Shown piece by piece: positions 54,832 to 62,977 of a stretch of DNA of 64,000 bases; position 1 is the stretch's first letter; the number at the start of each line of letters is the position of its first letter. The DNA comes from a bacterium (GTDB lineage: Bacteria > Planctomycetota > UBA1135 > UBA2386). The stretch covers positions 1 through 64,000 of the forward strand of contig JANSXC010000009.1 of assembly GCA_024743115.1 (NCBI GenBank), in the 5' to 3' direction. Position numbers and translations under genes: made by a program. The notes beneath the pieces are model-generated. The model ran no database searches. It worked only from the letters and a program-made list of their open reading frames with translations, and was not told the origin of the DNA.

Positions 54832-55560
54832 ATGAGCCCGAATCGCCCCAGATTCCGCGGCTGCGCAGCTGCGTCGCGCGCCGGCTCCTGGCTCGCCCTT
54901 GCCGCACTCGCCGCCGGCTGCACGGCTCCGCGAACCTCGCCACCGGCGACACCACTCGCACCGGGGCTCTCCTACTCCGAGACGCACTCGGTGATCGCGC
55001 CACACGACTTCCTTCGCGACTTCCCCGCGCGCCCGACCGGCGACCTCGTGAATGCCGTCATCGAGATTCCTACCGGCGCGACGGACAAGTGGGAGGTCGG
55101 CCTCGACGGGGTGATGCGCTGGGACATGAAGAACGGCCAACCTCGCCGCGTGCGTTACCTCGGCTACCCGGCCAACTACGGCATCGTGCCACGCGCGGTT
55201 CTCGGCACCGAGATCGGCGGCGACGGCGACCCACTCGACATCCTGGTTCTCGGTCCCGCCCGACCGCGCGGCAGCATCGTGCCAGTCGTGCTCCTGGGCA
55301 CGATCCGACTCGTCGACGACGGTGAGAAGGACGACAAGATCCTTGCCGTCGCGGCCGACTCACCGATGGCCGAGTGCCGCACGCCCGCGGCGCTGGATGC
55401 CGCGTTCCCCGGCATCACGGCGATCCTGCGGACCTGGTTTCAGAACTACAAGGGCCCGGGTGCGCTGACATGCTCGGGATTCGGAACCGCCGACGAAGCG
55501 GCCGAACTCGTGACGGCTGCGTGCCGATCGTTCGAAGAGTCCGCGGCGGCGAGGCAATAG
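54832..55560 (+). CDS. ppa: Lipoprotein-form soluble inorganic pyrophosphatase
   Basis: 242 residues. The signal peptide ends in a lipobox (LAAGC, Cys30). Family I pyrophosphatase motifs are intact: RYLGYPANYGIVPRAVLG (substrate Tyr block), GGDGDPLDILVLGPARPRGS (three metal-binding Asp), VDDGEKDDKILAVAADS (two more Asp and Lys) and WFQNYKGPGALTCSGF (Tyr-Lys pair). This enzyme is normally cytosolic; export is unusual. It starts 50 nt after CotH, so it probably shares the transcript and would destroy pyrophosphate released outside the cytoplasm. Confidence 0.9.
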   Translation: MSPNRPRFRGCAAASRAGSWLALAALAAGCTAPRTSPPATPLAPGLSYSETHSVIAPHDFLRDFPARPTGDLVNAVIEIPTGATDKWEVGLDGVMRWDMKNGQPRRVRYLGYPANYGIVPRAVLGTEIGGDGDPLDILVLGPARPRGSIVPVVLLGTIRLVDDGEKDDKILAVAADSPMAECRTPAALDAAFPGITAILRTWFQNYKGPGALTCSGFGTADEAAELVTAACRSFEESAAARQ

Positions 55561-55681
55561 ACGACAGACGGAAGGCAGCCGCCTGACGCAGCCAGGGGGT
55601 GGTTTGGGCGGGCCGGGTGGGCGCGGTCATCCATGTCGGGCTAGGATCGGTGACCCCGCTCCCAACCAGCCGCGGACACGA

Positions 55682-58135
55682 ATGCCCCAATCGCGCCTCG
55701 CGTTCTTCGTCGTCGTCACGGCGGCGATCCTGATCTCTGCCTGGCTCTGGTGGAACTCGACAGCCATGACGCCGCCGACCGAGCCGGCGCCCGCGCCGGT
55801 CACCGACGCCACGTCGGACCCGGCGCGTGATTCCGGCAACGCCGCGACGACCGCAGCTGCAACGGCAACGAACGAGATCCGTGACGACGCCGGAGCAGCC
55901 GCGGTCGAACCGATCACTGACCCCACCACTGCGACGCTCCGCGTTCTCGCGCGGTGGCCCGACGACGTCCCTGCCCCCGGCGTGATGATCGCGCTGCGGA
56001 ACGGCCAACCGGGCGCGCCGTACACGCCATTCGCGCGCGAACTGACCGACGATAGCGGCACGGTCGAGTTCGCCGGCGTGCCGCGCGGCACGATGCATCT
56101 GCACTCGGACCGCGGCGACCGTCAGAAGATCACGGTCGAAGGCGCCGTGCAGCAGGTCGTATTCGAACTGCAGGGCGGTATCACGGTCGAAGGCCTGGTC
56201 GTGGACCCTGCGGGCAATCCCGTCGCGGCGGCCGGCGTGTGGCTGCAGAGTCGCGGCACGACGTGGGCTGGCGGCCGGGTCGCCGCGACGACCGACGACG
56301 CCGGTCGGTTCGAACTCGCGCACGTCAATCCCGGACAGTCACTCGGCGCGGTGGCCGCGAATCACTCACCCTCGACACTCGTCGATCTCGACCTCGTCGA
56401 CAAATCGCAGACTCCCGCGACGGTCCGGCTCGAACTCGGTCCGCCCGGCGGCCGGCTCGAAGGCCTGCTCGTCACGAGCGAGGCCCGGCCAGTCCCGGGC
56501 GCGCTCGTGACGGTCGGTTCACCGCCACGGTTCCTCGATACGCGCGGTGATCGGATCGTCGAACAGTGGAGTACCCGAACCGCTACGACCGACGACGACG
56601 GGCGCTTCGTGATCGACGGCCTGAAGCCCGGCGAACACGAGCTCGCGATGCGTCACAGCAACCACGGGATCCATCGCACCACCGTTGCGATCAAGGCCGG
56701 CAACACGACGCAGTTCCGCTATCCGCTGCCCACCGCGGGCACGCTCTCCGGCCGCGTGACCGATACTGCGGGCGAGCCCATCGCAAAAGCGCGCGTACGG
56801 CTCTACGACACCCCGCCGAAGACGCCCTTCATCGCTGGCGGTCAGATCGATTTCGACGAGGCGTTCGGCTACCGCAGCACGCTCACCAACGAACACGGGG
56901 AGTATCGGCTCGCGTCCGTCACTTCCGGCAAGGTGCATGTGTTTGCGCAGCGCCCGAGGCCGCAGCGCCGCGATGGCACCTCGGTGGCCTACGTGAAATC
57001 GGAGATGATCATCCCACCCGGCACCGAGAAGCGCTGGGACGCGGTGATCGACGACGGCCTGGTCGTCGAGGGCATCGTGCTCTATCGCGATGGTCATCCG
57101 ATCTCGACGTTCATCACGCTCGTCGACGAGGTCCGCACCGACCGTGAGGAACAGACCCTGGTAAGCGGCCGGAACGGCGTGTTTCGGTTCCTCTGCCTCG
57201 AAGAGGGCTCGACGTATTCGATCCGGGTTCAGCATCCGTTCGACGCGCCGCGCGGCCAGCGCGACCCGCTCGGCACGAAGGGCGTGGCACCGAACAGCGG
57301 CCGCGTCGAACTCCGCACGAACTACGACAAGCCCGTCAAGCAAGCGCACGGAGTCCTGGTCGGTCGGATCGAAGACACCGGCAACCGGATCAAGAACCCC
57401 AACGCCGCGACGATCGTGATGCACTCGGACGCCGGCTGGTTCCGCGACGGCATCAAGCTCGACAACGGTGCGTTCCGCATCGAACGGATCAAGCCGTCGC
57501 GTTGTCATGTCACGCTGATGGAGGCGGACTGCGCCCTCGCGCAATCGGAGTGGTTCGACATCGCCCCCGCGGCGACGGTAGACCTCGGCACGCTCACGAC
57601 CGAGCCCGCTGGCGCCGCCCGAATCCACGTCGACCGGACTCCGGGCACCGAAGCGTTCGAGCCCAGCCTGAGCTTGAAACGGGAAGGCGACGGCCGCAGC
57701 ACGCGGATCCCCCTCGGCCGCAAGAACGAGGTCGTCGCGGACAATCTCACGCCGGGTCGCTACACGGTCCGCGGTTGGACCAAGGGCATGGTGTCGCTGC
57801 GCAGCGCGCCGTTCGACGTCACGATGGGCCGGACCGTCGACGTCGAGGTGACGATTCGCGCAGGCGCTGCCGTCGTGTGCGAAGTGTGGTGGCCAGCCGG
57901 CCCGTCGACGTCGAAGTCGCGGAAGTACCGGGTCCTGGATAGCGACGGGAAGGTGCTGCACGAGTTCGAGGGCTCCCTGTCGCAGTGGCCAACCCATCCG
58001 TACGAACTCCGAACGACTCTGAACCCCGGGCGCTGGCGCGTCGAGTTCTCGACGGACGATGGCCTCTCGGGCGCGGTCGATTTCGACGTCGAGGACGTGG
58101 CAACGGAAGTTCGGCCGCGGCTCGAGCTGAAGTAG
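55682..58135 (+). CDS. Single-pass membrane protein with carboxypeptidase-regulatory-like repeats
   Basis: 817 residues from ATG 55682. A very short N-terminus and a membrane helix (LAFFVVVTAAILISAWLW) precede a Thr/Ala/Pro linker and at least four regulatory-like modules: ITVEGLVVDPAGNPVAAAGV, GGRLEGLLVTSEARPVPGAL, AGTLSGRVTDTAGEPIAKAR and LVVEGIVLYRDGHPIST. This matches the outer half of the fused sigma-sensor proteins but without a sigma domain. It could be a co-sensor, a decoy or an ancestral form. A -10-like TAGGAT occurs about 35 nt upstream. Confidence 0.75.
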   Translation: MPQSRLAFFVVVTAAILISAWLWWNSTAMTPPTEPAPAPVTDATSDPARDSGNAATTAAATATNEIRDDAGAAAVEPITDPTTATLRVLARWPDDVPAPGVMIALRNGQPGAPYTPFARELTDDSGTVEFAGVPRGTMHLHSDRGDRQKITVEGAVQQVVFELQGGITVEGLVVDPAGNPVAAAGVWLQSRGTTWAGGRVAATTDDAGRFELAHVNPGQSLGAVAANHSPSTLVDLDLVDKSQTPATVRLELGPPGGRLEGLLVTSEARPVPGALVTVGSPPRFLDTRGDRIVEQWSTRTATTDDDGRFVIDGLKPGEHELAMRHSNHGIHRTTVAIKAGNTTQFRYPLPTAGTLSGRVTDTAGEPIAKARVRLYDTPPKTPFIAGGQIDFDEAFGYRSTLTNEHGEYRLASVTSGKVHVFAQRPRPQRRDGTSVAYVKSEMIIPPGTEKRWDAVIDDGLVVEGIVLYRDGHPISTFITLVDEVRTDREEQTLVSGRNGVFRFLCLEEGSTYSIRVQHPFDAPRGQRDPLGTKGVAPNSGRVELRTNYDKPVKQAHGVLVGRIEDTGNRIKNPNAATIVMHSDAGWFRDGIKLDNGAFRIERIKPSRCHVTLMEADCALAQSEWFDIAPAATVDLGTLTTEPAGAARIHVDRTPGTEAFEPSLSLKREGDGRSTRIPLGRKNEVVADNLTPGRYTVRGWTKGMVSLRSAPFDVTMGRTVDVEVTIRAGAAVVCEVWWPAGPSTSKSRKYRVLDSDGKVLHEFEGSLSQWPTHPYELRTTLNPGRWRVEFSTDDGLSGAVDFDVEDVATEVRPRLELK

Positions 58136-58143
58136 CATTGGGC

Positions 58144-58159
58144 CGGTCCTCACGGACCG
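58144..58159 (+). terminator. Short hairpin after the repeat protein
   Basis: CGGTCC, loop TCAC, GGACCG, 9 nt after the stop codon at 58135; no T-run. Confidence 0.35.
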
Positions 58160-58188
58160 CCGGAACCCACGGACCATTCGAGCCCACC

Positions 58189-59577
58189 ATGATCTCGATC
58201 CCGATCCCGACCCTCCAGGACTGGAAGTCAGCCACCCGCCTCGGGCCGACCAGCCCGCGCAGCGCGGCTCTGCGCCGGGTCGATGCCGGCATCGCGGCCT
58301 ATCACCGCGCCCGCAGCGAGTACGGCCGCGACTGGGAAGCCCGCGAGATCCGCAAACTGTTGCGCGAATGGAAGGTGCGCAGTTCCGGGTGGGACCGCGC
58401 CGACGGACGCAACCGCAGCGGCGCGATCACGAGCCTCGAGGTGGCGCTCACCTGCCGCCTCGGCCCGCCCGGCGCCGCGCGGTCCGACAGCCCGCTCGCC
58501 GTGGACCTGCGCCACGGCACGCTGCACTTCCTCGCCCATGCGACGACGGGCAAGCTACCGACGAACGGTCCCGCGGCGATCAACGACGCCATCGATGCGA
58601 CTTCGGACTTCGACGACCTGCGCAACGTCGACACGCAGGGCATCTCGTGGGACCCGCGCAAGAAGGACTTCGCCGGCGGCAAGAGCGAAGGTGGGTCGGG
58701 TTTCCTCAGCAAACTCTACGACCAGCTGAAGGAACTGATCGCAGGCCTCGTCGAATCGGCAGGAGCAGATGCGATCGCGGCCGAGGCCGGCCGCTTCGTG
58801 ATCAACCTTCTGGGTGACGCGATCGTCAAGGCCCTCGGCGCGCTGGCCGGCCAGCTCGGTGCAGTGAAGGACTTCGTCAAGGGGCTCGTCGCGGCAACGA
58901 AGGCGGCGATCAAACACTGCCGCACGCGCGGCCTGCCCGCCGCCGTTTTCGACGGCCAGCCGCGCATGGTCGTCGAGAAGGTGCGCGAGCAGATCCGCGA
59001 CGCCGGCATCGACGGCGTCAAGTCGGCTGTGAAGGCCGCGGTCACGGCCGGCATCGGCATCGCGGGCGGCGGCATCGCCGGCACGATCGTGTCCGCGATC
59101 ACGACGCTCTACACGCTGGTGACCTCGATCTGGGCGCGCTTCCGCGACCTGCGACGACTGAAGAAGGTCTTCGCTGCAGCCAAGGACAAGCTACGCAATG
59201 GCCTGCACGAGAACGCCGCGGCGTTCCACGCCTGGTACAAGGACGTCATCAAGGATCTGCCGATCCTGTCCGCCTACTGCATGGCCATGCCGATGACCGG
59301 CGGCTACTACGGCTTCCTGACGATCGTAAGTGCTGACGGTACCGAACTCAGTTACCGCAGGCTCGAACGCAACTATGCGATGTTCAACACGGTCCGCGCC
59401 GAAGCCAAGAGCTTCGTCAAGGGCCACGGGATCAAGATCCGCAGTGCCGATCCGCTCGTCGCCCACTCACTGAAGGTCGCACGCGAGGAATCGAGCGCGT
59501 GGAACAACGCCAAGTCAGGCCTCTGGGGCCGCATGAAATCGACCGCGATCAAGCTCGTCGAGAGCGCGGCAAGTTGA
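58189..59577 (+). CDS. Unrecognised protein with a glycine-rich membrane-inserting-like core
   Basis: 462 residues, no signal peptide. Residues ~1-190 are soluble (SAALRRVDAGIAAYHRARSE; VDLRHGTLHFLAHAT). From ~190 alternating amphipathic helices appear (KLYDQLKELIAGLVESAGAD, DAIVKALGALAGQLGAVKDF), then a Gly/Ala-rich hydrophobic hairpin around residues 285-325 (VKAAVTAGIGIAGGGIAGTI and VSAITTLYTLVTSIWARFRD). The C-terminal ~100 residues are soluble (MPMTGGYYGFLTIVSADGTE). The glycine hairpin resembles those of colicin-like or other pore-forming proteins. Function unknown. The kelch-like gene begins 4 nt after its stop, so they are likely co-expressed. Confidence 0.65.
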   Translation: MISIPIPTLQDWKSATRLGPTSPRSAALRRVDAGIAAYHRARSEYGRDWEAREIRKLLREWKVRSSGWDRADGRNRSGAITSLEVALTCRLGPPGAARSDSPLAVDLRHGTLHFLAHATTGKLPTNGPAAINDAIDATSDFDDLRNVDTQGISWDPRKKDFAGGKSEGGSGFLSKLYDQLKELIAGLVESAGADAIAAEAGRFVINLLGDAIVKALGALAGQLGAVKDFVKGLVAATKAAIKHCRTRGLPAAVFDGQPRMVVEKVREQIRDAGIDGVKSAVKAAVTAGIGIAGGGIAGTIVSAITTLYTLVTSIWARFRDLRRLKKVFAAAKDKLRNGLHENAAAFHAWYKDVIKDLPILSAYCMAMPMTGGYYGFLTIVSADGTELSYRRLERNYAMFNTVRAEAKSFVKGHGIKIRSADPLVAHSLKVAREESSAWNNAKSGLWGRMKSTAIKLVESAAS

Positions 59578-59581
59578 ATCG

Positions 59582-61732
59582 ATGCCCACCAAGCACAGTC
59601 GCTCCACGTTCGCTACCGTTCTGGCCCTGACGACGGCCGGCCTCGCCCAGGTCACGGTCGAGCGACTCAGCGATTTCGAACCCCGATTCGCACCCGCCGT
59701 CGCATTCGAACCGCAATCGGGCCACGGCATGCTGTTCGGCGGCTTCACCGGCGTGCCGCGGCAGTGGCGCAACGATTGCTACCGTCACGTGGACGGCGTC
59801 TGGCAACGGGTCATCTCGGCAACCACCCCGCCGGCCCTCGTCGATCCGCACGCGGCCTCCTGGCCGGGACAGGGGATGCTGGTGTGCGGCAGCGGTGCGA
59901 CCTGGCTGTTCGACGGCACGAACTGGCAGTCGATCGCAACGAACGCGGTGCCCGCGAACCCACTCGCGATGAGTCACGATCCGGTGCGGAACGAGGTCGT
60001 GGCGCTCGCGGTCGGCAGCCCGACCACCGCGTCGACGACGTGGACGTTCGACGGCCTCGACTGGACCCAGCGGACTCCGTCGCTGAACCCGCCCGCGGTC
60101 TCCTACAGCAAGATGGCGTGGGATCCGAGCACTCAGACCAGCGCGCTGATGATCACGAATGGCGGCAACGGCTTCGGCCAGTTCGCGTGGGACGGCACCG
60201 ACTGGAACCAGGTCTCGTTCTCGTCGATCGGCCCCACGAACTTCGCGCTCGCGACCGCCCCCAACCAGGCCGGGGTGATCCGATCGGGCGGCTTCACCCA
60301 GCCGTTCAGCATCGGCGGCAACGATCTCTACAGTGGCAACGGCAACGTTGCCCTCCAAGGCCCGGGCGCACCGCCGCACCGGCTGGCCAGCGTCGGCTGG
60401 TACGAGCCGGGTCCCGACCGAACGGTGATCGCGCATCCATCCAGGACCAATCACGGCGTCTGGTACTGGGACGGCGCGTCCTGGTCCCAGCCCGCCCCGG
60501 GGCGCCATCTCCCGATCGGCAGCCCAGCCGTCTACGACAGCTGGCGCGGACGCGTGCTCACGTTCGGTGGCGCATGGCTCGGCAGCTACGAACACGACGA
60601 ACTGTGGCAACGGCAGAACGGCATCGCAACGCTACTCGGCACCGGTGGACCACTGCCGCGACAGGCGCACGGCGTGGCGTTCGACTCCTGGCGCGGTGAA
60701 CTCGTGACGTTCGGCGGCGCCGACGTCGACCCCGGCTCGGGCAGCTACCTCCCGCTGCTCGACGGCTACGCCACGCAGGCATGGAACGGTGCATCCTGGC
60801 GGTCGACGCCGTGGACGGCGTCGTCGCCATCGTTCCGCGCGTTCCCCGCAATGGCATTCGATGCCAGCCGTGGCCGGGTCGTGCTGTTTGGCGGCCGGTC
60901 GATCACGTTCAGCAACACGTGGCTCAACGACACCCACGAGTGGGACGGCACATCGTGGGCACGCCTGACCCCCACCGTGCAACCACCCGCCGCCCAGTAC
61001 CCGCAGCTGTTCTACGATCCCGAACGCGGCCAGTGCGTGCTGCACGAATCGAATGGCTTCTGGCGCTTCGACGGCAACGACTGGCTCAATCTCGGGATCC
61101 CGGCTCTCATCGCCCCGTCGCACCAGGCCGAAGTCGGCTTCGATCGATCGCGCGATCGCTGGCTTGCCACGACGGTCCGCGACGGCATCTTCGAGCTCCA
61201 GGCCAACCAGTGGATGCTCGTGAACCCGGTGAGCGTACCGAGCCCGTCCGGCACCATGACGTTCGACAGCAGTCGCGGCGAGTTCGTCGGCTTCGACCAC
61301 ACCGGGCCGTACACGATCCGCACCCAGGGCGCCGGCACCTTGCGCCCGTTAGGCAACGGCTGCGGCGGCCAGGCGGGCGAACCCGTACTGCACGGCGAAC
61401 GCCCGCTGCGACTCGGCGCGAGCCGACCTCTGCACCTCGACCGCGCACCGGCCGGAGCGTTCTGGCTGGCCGTCTTCGGCAGCGACGTTCCGACCTACCA
61501 GGGCGTGCCGCTCCCGATCGACCTATCACCCTTCGGTGCGCCCGGCTGCGCGCTGCACACCGAGGCCGCCGGCACGACGGTCCGCACGGGCCGCGACTGG
61601 CCCCTGGCCATTCCCGCCAATCCGGGGCTGCAGGGCACGGCCATGCGGTTCCAGGCCCTGGTCTTCGATGCCACCGCGAACTCGCTCGGACTCTCGGCAT
61701 CGAACGGCATCGTCGCGACGGTCGGGCAGTAG
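59582..61732 (+). CDS. Secreted kelch-like propeller protein with the shared C-terminal domain
   Basis: 716 residues, starting 4 nt after the preceding stop codon. Signal peptide SRSTFATVLALTTAGLAQ. Residues ~20-585 have kelch-type repeats with GG motifs: GHGMLFGGFTGVPRQWRNDC, VLTFGGAWLGSYEHDELWQR, LVTFGGADVDPGSGSYLPLL, VVLFGGRSITFSNTWLNDTH. Two propellers are possible. The end (GNGCGGQAGEPVLHGERPLR, LPIDLSPFGAPGCALHTEA, LSASNGIVATVGQ) is a canonical shared domain. Coupling to a cytosolic-looking neighbour without a signal peptide is unusual. Confidence 0.83.
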   Translation: MPTKHSRSTFATVLALTTAGLAQVTVERLSDFEPRFAPAVAFEPQSGHGMLFGGFTGVPRQWRNDCYRHVDGVWQRVISATTPPALVDPHAASWPGQGMLVCGSGATWLFDGTNWQSIATNAVPANPLAMSHDPVRNEVVALAVGSPTTASTTWTFDGLDWTQRTPSLNPPAVSYSKMAWDPSTQTSALMITNGGNGFGQFAWDGTDWNQVSFSSIGPTNFALATAPNQAGVIRSGGFTQPFSIGGNDLYSGNGNVALQGPGAPPHRLASVGWYEPGPDRTVIAHPSRTNHGVWYWDGASWSQPAPGRHLPIGSPAVYDSWRGRVLTFGGAWLGSYEHDELWQRQNGIATLLGTGGPLPRQAHGVAFDSWRGELVTFGGADVDPGSGSYLPLLDGYATQAWNGASWRSTPWTASSPSFRAFPAMAFDASRGRVVLFGGRSITFSNTWLNDTHEWDGTSWARLTPTVQPPAAQYPQLFYDPERGQCVLHESNGFWRFDGNDWLNLGIPALIAPSHQAEVGFDRSRDRWLATTVRDGIFELQANQWMLVNPVSVPSPSGTMTFDSSRGEFVGFDHTGPYTIRTQGAGTLRPLGNGCGGQAGEPVLHGERPLRLGASRPLHLDRAPAGAFWLAVFGSDVPTYQGVPLPIDLSPFGAPGCALHTEAAGTTVRTGRDWPLAIPANPGLQGTAMRFQALVFDATANSLGLSASNGIVATVGQ

Positions 61733-61785
61733 AGCGTCCCGGCCGCGAACTTTGGCCGAATCGGGGCTTGAGTCGCCGGGGGGCG

Positions 61786-62868
61786 ATGGCCGACGGTCTC
61801 AGCATGGCCACCCTGTTGGTGATCAAGACCGGAGCCCTCGGCGACGTGCTGCGCACGACGTCGATCCTGCCGGGACTGGCGGCCCGCTTCGACGACCTCG
61901 AGGTCTGTTGGGTGACCGCCGCAGCCGCGAAACCGCTCGTCGAGCGTCATCGACTCGTGGATCGCGTCGTCACCTGCGATCCGAAGGACCCGGAATCGAT
62001 CGCCGCCGTGCGCGCCGGGCTCGCGGACACGCGCTGGGACTGGCTGCTGTCGCTCGATGACGAGGAACCGCTCTGCGCCCTCGCCGCCGGGCTCGCGGCG
62101 GAGAAGCTCTCCGGCGCGACGCTCGATCAGGATGGTCAACGCATCTACACCGACGACGTCGAACCGTGGTTCGGCATGGGGCTGCTCGCGCGCGCCGGCA
62201 AGGCCACTGCGGATGCGCGCAAGATCAGCAACCAGCGCACACACCCGGAAATCTTCGCGACGATGTTCGGCATCGAACCAGGCCGCCCCGAACTGCCGCT
62301 GCCCGATGCCGCCGGTGCGGCTGCGCGGGCCTTCGCGCAGCAGAACGGGCTCGGCGACGGCCGGCTGCTCGTCGGCCTCAACACCGGCGCGGGTGGCCGC
62401 TGGACCAGCAAGGGGCTGCCGACCGACCGCGTCGTCGCCTACGCCGACGCTCTCGCCAAGGCGAGTGGGCAGCCGATCGACTTCCTGATCCTCGGCGGCC
62501 CCAACGAACGCGAACGCAACGGCGAGATCGCGAGCGGCATCAAAGGCCTCGGGGACCACGCCCGCGCCGTCGACCCCGGCACCGACAACGACATCCCGAC
62601 GTTCTCGGCCATCCTCGGCCTGTGCGATCTGTTACTCACGAGCGACTCGCTCGCGCTGCACCTCGGCGTCGCGCTGGACGTGCCGATCGTCGCGTTCTTC
62701 GCCCCGACCTCGGCCGCGGAGATCGAGCTCTACGGCCTCGGCGAGAAGGTCGTCAGCACGGCGACCGACTACTGCACGTATCGACCCGACGCGGACAACA
62801 CGACGATCACGGTCGAACGCCTCGTCGCCGCGACCGAGCGGGTACTGGCCGCCAACGCGAAGCGCTAG
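61786..62868 (+). CDS. Glycosyltransferase family 9 (heptosyltransferase-like)
   Basis: 360 residues (ATG 61804 possible). N-terminal MATLLVIKTGALGDVLRTTS is the GT9 hallmark, followed by VCWVTAAAAKPLVERH; the C-terminal half has LLVGLNTGAGGRWTSKGLPT, PIDFLILGGPNERERNGEIA and LLLTSDSLALHLGVALDVPI with APTSAAEIELYG (nucleotide-sugar site). Members add heptose or related sugars to lipopolysaccharide cores or modify proteins. There are no neighbouring lipopolysaccharide genes in the window, so the acceptor is unknown. Confidence 0.9.
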   Translation: MADGLSMATLLVIKTGALGDVLRTTSILPGLAARFDDLEVCWVTAAAAKPLVERHRLVDRVVTCDPKDPESIAAVRAGLADTRWDWLLSLDDEEPLCALAAGLAAEKLSGATLDQDGQRIYTDDVEPWFGMGLLARAGKATADARKISNQRTHPEIFATMFGIEPGRPELPLPDAAGAAARAFAQQNGLGDGRLLVGLNTGAGGRWTSKGLPTDRVVAYADALAKASGQPIDFLILGGPNERERNGEIASGIKGLGDHARAVDPGTDNDIPTFSAILGLCDLLLTSDSLALHLGVALDVPIVAFFAPTSAAEIELYGLGEKVVSTATDYCTYRPDADNTTITVERLVAATERVLAANAKR

Positions 62869-62977
62869 CCCCCGCCGGCCGCCGCGGAGCCCACGCCGAG
62901 CCGCAATCGCCGGGCACGCATCGCAAAAACGTGCAACACTCGTGGCTCCGAGATCGTCGTGCCTCTGCCACGACCCG

